Origin: Micropterus salmoides
Taxonomy: Eukaryota; Chordata; Actinopteri; Centrarchiformes; Centrarchidae
Length of the DNA stretch: 64,000 nucleotides
Assembly: GCF_014851395.1 (NCBI RefSeq)
Contig: NW_024044446.1
Location: 1-64,000, forward strand
Direction of reading: 5' to 3'
Both the position numbers and the translations under genes were made by a program. This document shows positions 31,001 through 45,100 of the stretch, piece by piece. The first letter of the stretch is position 1; each line of letters begins with the position of its first letter. Below the pieces are notes generated by a model, which was not told the origin of the DNA, ran no database searches, and saw only the letters and a program-made list of their open reading frames with translations.

Positions 31001-33115
31001 AATCATTCCAGATTCTCATCTATTGAGTGCACCATAGATGCAAATCTGGAATGACTTTGAAGGCCAATTCTGCAAAGACAGAAAGAGAGAGAAACCTCAT
31101 TCCATGTACCGTGGGAGGTTTAAGAGTGCCTTACCACATACAGGTGGCTGCATCGCTCTAGTCACAATTAATGATGAGTTATTAAGGGAAGAAATCATTC
31201 CAGATTCTCATCTTTTGAGTGCACATAATGCAAATCTGGAATGACTTTGAAGGCCAATATTGCAAAGACGCAAAGAGAGAGAAACCTCATTCCATGTACC
31301 GGTGGGAGCTTTAGAGTGCTTTACTACATACAGGTGGCTGCATCACTCTAGTCTCAAATAATGATGAGTTATTAAGGGGCCAAATGATTCCAGATTCTCA
31401 CTATTTAGTGGACCATAGATCAAATCTGGAATGACTTTGAAGGCCAATTCTGCAAAGACGAAAGAGAGAGAAACCTCATTCCATGTACCAGTGGGAGTTT
31501 AAGAGTGCTTACACACACAGGTGGCTGCATCGCTCTAGTCAAATAATGATGAGTTATTAAGGGAAGAAATCATTCCAGATTCTCATCTATTGAGTGCACC
31601 ATAGATTCAAATCTGGAATGACTTTGAAGGCCAATTCTGCAAAGACGGAAAGAGAGAGAAACCTCATTCCATGTACCGGTGGGAGCTATTAGAGTGCTTT
31701 ACCACATACAGGTGGCTGCATCACTCTAGTCTCAAATAATGATGAGTTATTAAGGGGCCAAATGATTCCAGATTCTCAACTATTTAGTGGACCATAGATT
31801 CAAATCTGGAATGAGTTTGAAGGGCTATATTTTAAAGACAGATGGAGATAGAAAAATGATTCTAAGTACCAGTGGGAGCTATTAGAGTGCCTTATCACAT
31901 ACAGGTGGCTGCATCACTCCAGGCACAATTAATGATGAGTTATTAAGGGGCAAAGTGATTCCAGATTTGAATGTATTGCATTATATGGATGAAATTTTCG
32001 GTGCTCTTCAAAGGCTAATATTTCTAAAACTGATTGACGGAACGGGTTGATTCAAAGTACCAGTAGAAGCTTGACAACTGCTGTATCACATACAAGTGTA
32101 TCCACAATTCTAGACGCAAGTATCCGTGAGTTATTGAGGGACCAAATGATTCCAGATTCCTATCTATTTTGGGTCCACTTCAAAGGCTGATATTTCAAAA
32201 AAGTTATTGAAGGAACGGTTTTATTTCAAGTAGTTATAAAAGTTGGAAGACTCCTGTATAAAGGACAGGTGTCTGCATGACTGTAGGCACATGTAATGAT
32301 GAGTTAGTAAGGCACCAAATGATTCCAGATTCTCATCCATTTAGTGGGCTAAATATGCAAATCTGGAGTTACATGAAAGGCTAGCACTTTAAAGACAGAG
32401 GGAGAGAGTGGTCTGGGTCCAAGTACCTAAATGGCGATGCCCATATGGTGTCTGCAGAAATCAGGGCAACGATTAATGCCATTGTTCTTACCTGGGTCTG
32501 TGTGGCTAACTGTCACTCATTACAAACTTTCATACTGAGAAAATTTATTGTGGCACCGTATTTACCTATGCGGGATGCATGCATTGTCACAACCAAAAGG
32601 TATGGTCACGTCTCTGCCCATTTGGAGTTGCCTTGCACCAGTACTGTGGGTTAATTTCTTCCGTTCCATGTATTCATGAACAGGATGTGAAAAGGGGATT
32701 TGTGACCTTTGCCTGTGTTTCAAGTAGCACAAGTGATGATGAGCTAATAAAGAAACCAAAACATTCTATATTCTCAAGTCCAAAGGATCGAATACACTTT
32801 GGGTGCACTTCAAAAGCTGATATGTCAATAACTGATTGAAGGAAGGAGTTCATTTCAATTGCCAATAAAAGCTTGAAGCCTGCTGGATCACATTCAGGTT
32901 GCTGCATCATTCTAGCTACAAGAATCAATGAGTTATTGAGGGACCAAATGATTTCAGATTCTCCTGTTTTGCATTATATGGATGACATTTTGGGTGCAAT
33001 TCAAAAGCTGATATATCAAGAACTAATTGCAAGAACGGGTTGATTTCAAGTACCGCTTAAAGCTTGAAGACTGCTGTTTCACATACAGGTGTCTGCATCA
33101 TTCTAGGTAAAAGTG
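28065..33115 (+). repeat. HOR block II (units of ~2,531 and ~2,520 bp)
   Basis: Two units, each with six beta monomers. Both lack the 18-bp piece of block I (29,640-29,650 and 32,160-32,170) and carry block-III markers such as 'gcatgcattgtcac' in the composite segment and 'aattgcaagaacggg' in alpha. The second unit has a patch of single-base deletions at 31,105-31,560. Confidence 0.9.
29051..29098. repeat. 48-bp imperfect palindrome of the beta monomer (reference copy)
   Basis: Outer arms ATTCCAGATT (29,051-29,060) and AATCTGGAAT (29,089-29,098) are exact reverse complements; after a 2x2 mismatch, inner arms CATCTAT (29,063-29,069) and ATAGATG (29,080-29,086) are also exact reverse complements around a 10-nt centre. 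The same design recurs in beta monomers through the array, often with one inner-arm mismatch (CATCTTT), and in a decayed form in the old repeats at 5,211-5,260 and 7,653-7,702. Confidence 0.9.
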
Positions 33116-36100
33116 TCAATGAGTTATTGAGGCACAAAATGATTCCAGATTCTCATCTTTTGCATTATATGGATGCCATTTTGGGTTCACTTCAGAGGCT
33201 GATATTTCAACAACTGGTTGAAGGAACGGGTTGATTTCAAGTGTCAATAAAAGGTGGAAGACTCCGGTATCAGGGACAGGTGTTTGCATCACTGTAGGTA
33301 CAAGCATCAAGGAGTTATTAAGGAACCAAATCATTCCAGATTCTCATCTTTTGAGTGCACCATAGATGCAAATCTGGAATGACTTTGAAGGCCAATTCTG
33401 CAAAGACAGAAAGAGAGAGAAACCTCATTCCATGTACCAGTGGGAGGTTTAAGAGTGCCTTACCACATACAGGTGGCTGCATCGCTCTAGTCACAATTAA
33501 TGATGAGTTATTAAGGGAAGAAATCATTCCAGATTCTCATCTTTTGATTGCGCATAAATGCAAATCTGGAATGACTTTGAAGGCCAATATTGCAAAGACG
33601 CAAAGAGAGAGAAACCTCATTCCATGTACCGGTGGGAGCTATTAGAGTGCTTTACTACATACAGGTGGCTGCATCACTCTAGTCTCAAATAATGATGAGT
33701 TATTAAGGGGCCAAATGATTCCAGATTCTCAACTATTTAGTGGACCATAGATTCAAATCTGGAATGACTTTGAAGGCCAATTCTGCAAAGACGGAAAGAG
33801 AGAGAAACCTCATTCCATGTACCGGTGGGAGCTATTAGAGTGCTTTACCACATACAGGTGGCTGCATCACTCTAGTCTCAAATAATGATGAGTTATTAAG
33901 GGGCCAAATGATTCCAGATTCTCAACTATTTAGTGGACCATAGATTCAAATCTGGAATGAGTTTGAAGGGCTATATTTTAAAGACAGATGGAGATAGAAA
34001 AATGATTCAAAGTACCAGTGGGAGCTATTAGAGTGCCTTATCACATACAGGTGGCTGCATCACTCCAGGCACAATTAATGATGAGTTATTAAGGGGCAAA
34101 GTGATTCCAGATTTGAATGTATTGCATTATATGGATGAAATTTTCGGTGCTCTTCAAAGGCTAATATTTCTAAAACTGATTGACGGAACGGGTTGATTCA
34201 AAGTACCAGTAGAAGCTTGACAACTGCTGTATCACATACAAGTGTATCCACAATTCTAGACGCAAGTATCCGTGAGTTATTGAGGGACCAAATGATTCCA
34301 GATTCCTATCTATTTTGGGTCCACTTCAAAGGCTGATATTTCAAAAAAGTTATTGAAGGAACGGTTTTATTTCAAGTAGTTATAAAAGTTGGAAGACTCC
34401 TGTATAAAGGACAGGTGTCTGCATGACTGTAGGCACATGTAATGATGAGTTAGTAAGGCACCAAATGATTCCAGATTCTCATCCATTTAGTGGGCTAAAT
34501 ATGCAAATCTGGAGTTACATGAAAGGCTAGCACTTTAAAGACAGAGGGAGAGAGTGGTCTGGGTCCAAGTACCTAAATGGCGATGCCCATATGGTGTCTG
34601 CAGAAATCAGGGCAACGATTAATGCCATTGTTCTTACCTGGGTCTGTGTGGCTAACTGTCACTCATTACAAACTTTCATACTGAGAAAATTTATTGTGGC
34701 ACCGTATTTACCTATGCGGGATGCATGCATTGTCACAACCAAAAGGTATGGTCACGTCTCTGCCCATTTGGAGTTGCCTTGCACCAGTACTGTGGGTTAA
34801 TTTCTTCCGTTCCATGTATTCATGAACAGGATGTGAAAAGGGGATTTGTGACCTTTGCCTGTGTTTCAAGTAGCACAAGTGATGATGAGCTAATAAAGAA
34901 ACCAAAACATTCTATATTCTCAAGTCCAAAGGATCGAATACACTTTGGGTGCACTTCAAAAGCTGATATGTCAATAACTGATTGAAGGAAGGAGTTCATT
35001 TCAATTGCCAATAAAAGCTTGAAGCCTGCTGGATCACATTCAGGTTGCTGCATCATTCTAGCTACAAGAATCAATGAGTTATTGAGGGACCAAATGATTT
35101 CAGATTCTCCTGTTTTGCATTATATGGATGACATTTTGGGTGCAATTCAAAAGCTGATATATCAAGAACTAATTGCAAGAACGGGTTGATTTCAAGTACC
35201 GCTTAAAGCTTGAAGACTGCTGTTTCACATACAGGTGTCTGCATCATTCTAGGTAAAAGTGTCAATGAGTTATTGAGGCACAAAATGATTCCAGATTCTC
35301 ATCTTTTGCATTATATGGATGCCATTTTGGGTTCACTTCAGAGGCTGATATTTCAACAACTGGTTGAAGGAACGGGTTGATTTCAAGTGTCAATAAAAGG
35401 TGGAAGACTCCGGTATCAGGGACAGGTGTTTGCATCACTGTAGGTACAAGCATCAAGGAGTTATTAAGGAACCAAATCATTCCAGATTCTCATCTTTTGA
35501 GTGCACCATAGATGCAAATCTGGAATGACTTTGAAGGCCAATTCTGCAAAGACAGAAAGAGAGAGAAACCTCATTCCATGTACCAGTGGGAGGTTTAAGA
35601 GTGCCTTACCACATACAGGTGGCTGCATCGCTCTAGTCACAATTAATGATGAGTTATTAAGGGAAGAAATCATTCCAGATTCTCATCTTTTGATTGCGCA
35701 TAAATGCAAATCTGGAATGACTTTGAAGGCCAATATTGCAAAGACGCAAAGAGAGAGAAACCTCATTCCATGTACCGGTGGGAGCTATTAGAGTGCTTTA
35801 CTACATACAGGTGGCTGCATCACTCTAGTCTCAAATAATGATGAGTTATTAAGGGGCCAAATGATTCCAGATTCTCAACTATTTAGTGGACCATAGATTC
35901 AAATCTGGAATGACTTTGAAGGCCAATTCTGCAAAGACGGAAAGAGAGAGAAACCTCATTCCATGTACCGGTGGGAGCTATTAGAGTGCTTTACCACATA
36001 CAGGTGGCTGCATCACTCTAGTCTCAAATAATGATGAGTTATTAAGGGGCCAAATGATTCCAGATTCTCAACTATTTAGTGGACCATAGATTCAAATCTG

Positions 36101-39100
36101 GAATGAGTTTGAAGGGCTATATTTTAAAGACAGATGGAGATAGAAAAATGATTCAAAGTACCAGTGGGAGCTATTAGAGTGCCTTATCACATACAGGTGG
36201 CTGCATCACTCCAGGCACAATTAATGATGAGTTATTAAGGGGCAAAGTGATTCCAGATTTGAATGTATTGCATTATATGGATGAAATTTTCGGTGCTCTT
36301 CAAAGGCTAATATTTCTAAAACTGATTGACGGAACGGGTTGATTCAAAGTACCAGTAGAAGCTTGACAACTGCTGTATCACATACAAGTGTATCCACAAT
36401 TCTAGACGCAAGTATCCGTGAGTTATTGAGGGACCAAATGATTCCAGATTCCTATCTATTTTGGGTCCACTTCAAAGGCTGATATTTCAAAAAAGTTATT
36501 GAAGGAACGGTTTTATTTCAAGTAGTTATAAAAGTTGGAAGACTCCTGTATAAAGGACAGGTGTCTGCATGACTGTAGGCACATGTAATGATGAGTTAGT
36601 AAGGCACCAAATGATTCCAGATTCTCATCCATTTAGTGGGCTAAATATGCAAATCTGGAGTTACATGAAAGGCTAGCACTTTAAAGACAGAGGGAGAGAG
36701 TGGTCTGGGTCCAAGTACCTAAATGGCGATGCCCATATGGTGTCTGCAGAAATCAGGGCAACGATTAATGCCATATGTTCTTACCTGGGTCTGTGTGGCT
36801 AACTGTCACTCATTACAAACTTTCATACTGAGAAAATTTATTGTGGCACCGTATTTACCTATGCGGGATGCATGCATTGTCACAACCAAAAGGTATGGTC
36901 ACGTCTCTGCCCATTTGGAGTTGCCTTGCACCAGTACTGTGGGTTAATTTCTTCCGTTCCATGTATTCATGAACAGGATGTGAAAAGGGGATTTGTGACC
37001 TTTGCCTGTGTTTCAAGTAGCACAAGTGATGATGAGCTAATAAAGAAACCAAAACATTCTATATTCTCAAGTCCAAAGGATCGAATACACTTTGGGTGCA
37101 CTTCAAAAGCTGATATGTCAATAACTGATTGAAGGAAGGAGTTCATTTCAATTGCCAATAAAAGCTTGAAGCCTGCTGGATCACATTCAGGTTGCTGCAT
37201 CATTCTAGCTACAAGAATCAATGAGTTATTGAGGGACCAAATGATTTCAGATTCTCCTGTTTTGCATTATATGGATGACATTTTGGGTGCAATTCAAAAG
37301 CTGATATATCAAGAACTAATTGCAAGAACGGGTTGATTTCAAGTACCGCTTAAAGCTTGAAGACTGCTGTTTCACATACAGGTGTCTGCATCATTCTAGG
37401 TAAAAGTGTCAATGAGTTATTGAGGCACAAAATGATTCCAGATTCTCATCTTTTGCATTATATGGATGCCATTTTGGGTTCACTTCAGAGGCTGATATTT
37501 CAACAACTGGTTGAAGGAACGGGTTGATTTCAAGTGTCAATAAAAGGTGGAAGACTCCGGTATCAGGGACAGGTGTTTGCATCACTGTAGGTACAAGCAT
37601 CAAGGAGTTATTAAGGAACCAAATCATTCCAGATTCTCATCTTTTGAGTGCACCATAGATGCAAATCTGGAATGACTTTGAAGGCCAATTCTGCAAAGAC
37701 AGAAAGAGAGAGAAACCTCATTCCATGTACCAGTGGGAGGTTTAAGAGTGCCTTACCACATACAGGTGGCTGCATCGCTCTAGTCACAATTAATGATGAG
37801 TTATTAAGGGAAGAAATCATTCCAGATTCTCATCTTTTGATTGCGCATAAATGCAAATCTGGAATGACTTTGAAGGCCAATATTGCAAAGACGCAAAGAG
37901 AGAGAAACCTCATTCCATGTACCGGTGGGAGCTATTAGAGTGCTTTACTACATACAGGTGGCTGCATCACTCTAGTCTCAAATAATGATGAGTTATTAAG
38001 GGGCCAAATGATTCCAGATTCTCAACTATTTAGTGGACCATAGATTCAAATCTGGAATGACTTTGAAGGCCAATTCTGCAAAGACGGAAAGAGAGAGAAA
38101 CCTCATTCCATGTACCGGTGGGAGCTATTAGAGTGCTTTACCACATACAGGTGGCTGCATCACTCTAGTCTCAAATAATGATGAGTTATTAAGGGGCCAA
38201 ATGATTCCAGATTCTCAACTATTTAGTGGACCATAGATTCAAATCTGGAATGAGTTTGAAGGGCTATATTTTAAAGACAGATGGAGATAGAAAAATGATT
38301 CAAAGTACCAGTGGGAGCTATTAGAGTGCCTTATCACATACAGGTGGCTGCATCACTCCAGGCACAATTAATGATGAGTTATTAAGGGGCAAAGTGATTC
38401 CAGATTTGAATGTATTGCATTATATGGATGAAATTTTCGGTGCTCTTCAAAGGCTAATATTTCTAAAACTGATTGACGGAACGGGTTGATTCAAAGTACC
38501 AGTAGAAGCTTGACAACTGCTGTATCACATACAAGTGTATCCACAATTCTAGACGCAAGTATCCGTGAGTTATTGAGGGACCAAATGATTCCAGATTCCT
38601 ATCTATTTTGGGTCCACTTCAAAGGCTGATATTTCAAAAAAGTTATTGAAGGAACGGTTTTATTTCAAGTAGTTATAAAAGTTGGAAGACTCCTGTATAA
38701 AGGACAGGTGTCTGCATGACTGTAGGCACATGTAATGATGAGTTAGTAAGGCACCAAATGATTCCAGATTCTCATCCATTTAGTGGGCTAAATATGCAAA
38801 TCTGGAGTTACATGAAAGGCTAGCACTTTAAAGACAGAGGGAGAGAGTGGTCTGGGTCCAAGTACCTAAATGGCGATGCCCATATGGTGTCTGCAGAAAT
38901 CAGGGCAACGATTAATGCCATTGTTCTTACCTGGGTCTGTGTGGCTAACTGTCACTCATTACAAACTTTCATACTGAGAAAATTTATTGTGGCACCGTAT
39001 TTACCTATGCGGGATGCATGCATTGTCACAACCAAAAGGTATGGTCACGTCTCTGCCCATTTGGAGTTGCCTTGCACCAGTACTGTGGGTTAATTTCTTC

Positions 39101-42100
39101 CGTTCCATGTATTCATGAACAGGATGTGAAAAGGGGATTTGTGACCTTTGCCTGTGTTTCAAGTAGCACAAGTGATGATGAGCTAATAAAGAAACCAAAA
39201 CATTCTATATTCTCAAGTCCAAAGGATCGAATACACTTTGGGTGCACTTCAAAAGCTGATATGTCAATAACTGATTGAAGGAAGGAGTTCATTTCAATTG
39301 CCAATAAAAGCTTGAAGCCTGCTGGATCACATTCAGGTTGCTGCATCATTCTAGCTACAAGAATCAATGAGTTATTGAGGGACCAAATGATTTCAGATTC
39401 TCCTGTTTTGCATTATATGGATGACATTTTGGGTGCAATTCAAAAGCTGATATATCAAGAACTAATTGCAAGAACGGGTTGATTTCAAGTACCGCTTAAA
39501 GCTTGAAGACTGCTGTTTCACATACAGGTGTCTGCATCATTCTAGGTAAAAGTGTCAATGAGTTATTGAGGCACAAAATGATTCCAGATTCTCATCTTTT
39601 GCATTATATGGATGCCATTTTGGGTTCACTTCAGAGGCTGATATTTCAACAACTGGTTGAAGGAACGGGTTGATTTCAAGTGTCAATAAAAGGTGGAAGA
39701 CTCCGGTATCAGGGACAGGTGTTTGCATCACTGTAGGTACAAGCATCAAGGAGTTATTAAGGAACCAAATCATTCCAGATTCTCATCTTTTGAGTGCACC
39801 ATAGATGCAAATCTGGAATGACTTTGAAGGCCAATTCTGCAAAGACAGAAAGAGAGAGAAACCTCATTCCATGTACCAGTGGGAGGTTTAAGAGTGCCTT
39901 ACCACATACAGGTGGCTGCATCGCTCTAGTCACAATTAATGATGAGTTATTAAGGGAAGAAATCATTCCAGATTCTCATCTTTTGATTGCGCATAAATGC
40001 AAATCTGGAATGACTTTGAAGGCCAATATTGCAAAGACGCAAAGAGAGAGAAACCTCATTCCATGTACCGGTGGGAGCTATTAGAGTGCTTTACTACATA
40101 CAGGTGGCTGCATCACTCTAGTCTCAAATAATGATGAGTTATTAAGGGGCCAAATGATTCCAGATTCTCAACTATTTAGTGGACCATAGATTCAAATCTG
40201 GAATGACTTTGAAGGCCAATTCTGCAAAGACGGAAAGAGAGAGAAACCTCATTCCATGTACCGGTGGGAGCTATTAGAGTGCTTTACCACATACAGGTGG
40301 CTGCATCACTCTAGTCTCAAATAATGATGAGTTATTAAGGGGCCAAATGATTCCAGATTCTCAACTATTTAGTGGACCATAGATTCAAATCTGGAATGAG
40401 TTTGAAGGGCTATATTTTAAAGACAGATGGAGATAGAAAAATGATTCAAAGTACCAGTGGGAGCTATTAGAGTGCCTTATCACATACAGGTGGCTGCATC
40501 ACTCCAGGCACAATTAATGATGAGTTATTAAGGGGCAAAGTGATTCCAGATTTGAATGTATTGCATTATATGGATGAAATTTTCGGTGCTCTTCAAAGGC
40601 TAATATTTCTAAAACTGATTGACGGAACGGGTTGATTCAAAGTACCAGTAGAAGCTTGACAACTGCTGTATCACATACAAGTGTATCCACAATTCTAGAC
40701 GCAAGTATCCGTGAGTTATTGAGGGACCAAATGATTCCAGATTCCTATCTATTTTGGGTCCACTTCAAAGGCTGATATTTCAAAAAAGTTATTGAAGGAA
40801 CGGTTTTATTTCAAGTAGTTATAAAAGTTGGAAGACTCCTGTATAAAGGACAGGTGTCTGCATGACTGTAGGCACATGTAATGATGAGTTAGTAAGGCAC
40901 CAAATGATTCCAGATTCTCATCCATTTAGTGGGCTAAATATGCAAATCTGGAGTTACATGAAAGGCTAGCACTTTAAAGACAGAGGGAGAGAGTGGTCTG
41001 GGTCCAAGTACCTAAATGGCGATGCCCATATGGTGTCTGCAGAAATCAGGGCAACGATTAATGCCATATGTTCTTACCTGGGTCTGTGTGGCTAACTGTC
41101 ACTCATTACAAACTTTCATACTGAGAAAATTTATTGTGGCACCGTATTTACCTATGCGGGATGCATGCATTGTCACAACCAAAAGGTATGGTCACGTCTC
41201 TGCCCATTTGGAGTTGCCTTGCACCAGTACTGTGGGTTAATTTCTTCCGTTCCATGTATTCATGAACAGGATGTGAAAAGGGGATTTGTGACCTTTGCCT
41301 GTGTTTCAAGTAGCACAAGTGATGATGAGCTAATAAAGAAACCAAAACATTCTATATTCTCAAGTCCAAAGGATCGAATACACTTTGGGTGCACTTCAAA
41401 AGCTGATATGTCAATAACTGATTGAAGGAAGGAGTTCATTTCAATTGCCAATAAAAGCTTGAAGCCTGCTGGATCACATTCAGGTTGCTGCATCATTCTA
41501 GCTACAAGAATCAATGAGTTATTGAGGGACCAAATGATTTCAGATTCTCCTGTTTTGCATTATATGGATGACATTTTGGGTGCAATTCAAAAGCTGATAT
41601 ATCAAGAACTAATTGCAAGAACGGGTTGATTTCAAGTACCGCTTAAAGCTTGAAGACTGCTGTTTCACATACAGGTGTCTGCATCATTCTAGGTAAAAGT
41701 GTCAATGAGTTATTGAGGCACAAAATGATTCCAGATTCTCATCTTTTGCATTATATGGATGCCATTTTGGGTTCACTTCAGAGGCTGATATTTCAACAAC
41801 TGGTTGAAGGAACGGGTTGATTTCAAGTGTCAATAAAAGGTGGAAGACTCCGGTATCAGGGACAGGTGTTTGCATCACTGTAGGTACAAGCATCAAGGAG
41901 TTATTAAGGAACCAAATCATTCCAGATTCTCATCTTTTGAGTGCACCATAGATGCAAATCTGGAATGACTTTGAAGGCCAATTCTGCAAAGACAGAAAGA
42001 GAGAGAAACCTCATTCCATGTACCAGTGGGAGGTTTAAGAGTGCCTTACCACATACAGGTGGCTGCATCGCTCTAGTCACAATTAATGATGAGTTATTAA

Positions 42101-45100
42101 GGGAAGAAATCATTCCAGATTCTCATCTTTTGATTGCGCATAAATGCAAATCTGGAATGACTTTGAAGGCCAATATTGCAAAGACGCAAAGAGAGAGAAA
42201 CCTCATTCCATGTACCGGTGGGAGCTATTAGAGTGCTTTACTACATACAGGTGGCTGCATCACTCTAGTCTCAAATAATGATGAGTTATTAAGGGGCCAA
42301 ATGATTCCAGATTCTCAACTATTTAGTGGACCATAGATTCAAATCTGGAATGACTTTGAAGGCCAATTCTGCAAAGACGGAAAGAGAGAGAAACCTCATT
42401 CCATGTACCGGTGGGAGCTATTAGAGTGCTTTACCACATACAGGTGGCTGCATCACTCTAGTCTCAAATAATGATGAGTTATTAAGGGGCCAAATGATTC
42501 CAGATTCTCAACTATTTAGTGGACCATAGATTCAAATCTGGAATGAGTTTGAAGGGCTATATTTTAAAGACAGATGGAGATAGAAAAATGATTCAAAGTA
42601 CCAGTGGGAGCTATTAGAGTGCCTTATCACATACAGGTGGCTGCATCACTCCAGGCACAATTAATGATGAGTTATTAAGGGGCAAAGTGATTCCAGATTT
42701 GAATGTATTGCATTATATGGATGAAATTTTCGGTGCTCTTCAAAGGCTAATATTTCTAAAACTGATTGACGGAACGGGTTGATTCAAAGTACCAGTAGAA
42801 GCTTGACAACTGCTGTATCACATACAAGTGTATCCACAATTCTAGACGCAAGTATCCGTGAGTTATTGAGGGACCAAATGATTCCAGATTCCTATCTATT
42901 TTGGGTCCACTTCAAAGGCTGATATTTCAAAAAAGTTATTGAAGGAACGGTTTTATTTCAAGTAGTTATAAAAGTTGGAAGACTCCTGTATAAAGGACAG
43001 GTGTCTGCATGACTGTAGGCACATGTAATGATGAGTTAGTAAGGCACCAAATGATTCCAGATTCTCATCCATTTAGTGGGCTAAATATGCAAATCTGGAG
43101 TTACATGAAAGGCTAGCACTTTAAAGACAGAGGGAGAGAGTGGTCTGGGTCCAAGTACCTAAATGGCGATGCCCATATGGTGTCTGCAGAAATCAGGGCA
43201 ACGATTAATGCCATTGTTCTTACCTGGGTCTGTGTGGCTAACTGTCACTCATTACAAACTTTCATACTGAGAAAATTTATTGTGGCACCGTATTTACCTA
43301 TGCGGGATGCATGCATTGTCACAACCAAAAGGTATGGTCACGTCTCTGCCCATTTGGAGTTGCCTTGCACCAGTACTGTGGGTTAATTTCTTCCGTTCCA
43401 TGTATTCATGAACAGGATGTGAAAAGGGGATTTGTGACCTTTGCCTGTGTTTCAAGTAGCACAAGTGATGATGAGCTAATAAAGAAACCAAAACATTCTA
43501 TATTCTCAAGTCCAAAGGATCGAATACACTTTGGGTGCACTTCAAAAGCTGATATGTCAATAACTGATTGAAGGAAGGAGTTCATTTCAATTGCCAATAA
43601 AAGCTTGAAGCCTGCTGGATCACATTCAGGTTGCTGCATCATTCTAGCTACAAGAATCAATGAGTTATTGAGGGACCAAATGATTTCAGATTCTCCTGTT
43701 TTGCATTATATGGATGACATTTTGGGTGCAATTCAAAAGCTGATATATCAAGAACTAATTGCAAGAACGGGTTGATTTCAAGTACCGCTTAAAGCTTGAA
43801 GACTGCTGTTTCACATACAGGTGTCTGCATCATTCTAGGTAAAAGTGTCAATGAGTTATTGAGGCACAAAATGATTCCAGATTCTCATCTTTTGCATTAT
43901 ATGGATGCCATTTTGGGTTCACTTCAGAGGCTGATATTTCAACAACTGGTTGAAGGAACGGGTTGATTTCAAGTGTCAATAAAAGGTGGAAGACTCCGGT
44001 ATCAGGGACAGGTGTTTGCATCACTGTAGGTACAAGCATCAAGGAGTTATTAAGGAACCAAATCATTCCAGATTCTCATCTTTTGAGTGCACCATAGATG
44101 CAAATCTGGAATGACTTTGAAGGCCAATTCTGCAAAGACAGAAAGAGAGAGAAACCTCATTCCATGTACCAGTGGGAGGTTTAAGAGTGCCTTACCACAT
44201 ACAGGTGGCTGCATCGCTCTAGTCACAATTAATGATGAGTTATTAAGGGAAGAAATCATTCCAGATTCTCATCTTTTGATTGCGCATAAATGCAAATCTG
44301 GAATGACTTTGAAGGCCAATATTGCAAAGACGCAAAGAGAGAGAAACCTCATTCCATGTACCGGTGGGAGCTATTAGAGTGCTTTACTACATACAGGTGG
44401 CTGCATCACTCTAGTCTCAAATAATGATGAGTTATTAAGGGGCCAAATGATTCCAGATTCTCAACTATTTAGTGGACCATAGATTCAAATCTGGAATGAC
44501 TTTGAAGGCCAATTCTGCAAAGACGGAAAGAGAGAGAAACCTCATTCCATGTACCGGTGGGAGCTATTAGAGTGCTTTACCACATACAGGTGGCTGCATC
44601 ACTCTAGTCTCAAATAATGATGAGTTATTAAGGGGCCAAATGATTCCAGATTCTCAACTATTTAGTGGACCATAGATTCAAATCTGGAATGAGTTTGAAG
44701 GGCTATATTTTAAAGACAGATGGAGATAGAAAAATGATTCAAAGTACCAGTGGGAGCTATTAGAGTGCCTTATCACATACAGGTGGCTGCATCACTCCAG
44801 GCACAATTAATGATGAGTTATTAAGGGGCAAAGTGATTCCAGATTTGAATGTATTGCATTATATGGATGAAATTTTCGGTGCTCTTCAAAGGCTAATATT
44901 TCTAAAACTGATTGACGGAACGGGTTGATTCAAAGTACCAGTAGAAGCTTGACAACTGCTGTATCACATACAAGTGTATCCACAATTCTAGACGCAAGTA
45001 TCCGTGAGTTATTGAGGGACCAAATGATTCCAGATTCCTATCTATTTTGGGTCCACTTCAAAGGCTGATATTTCAAAAAAGTTATTGAAGGAACGGTTTT

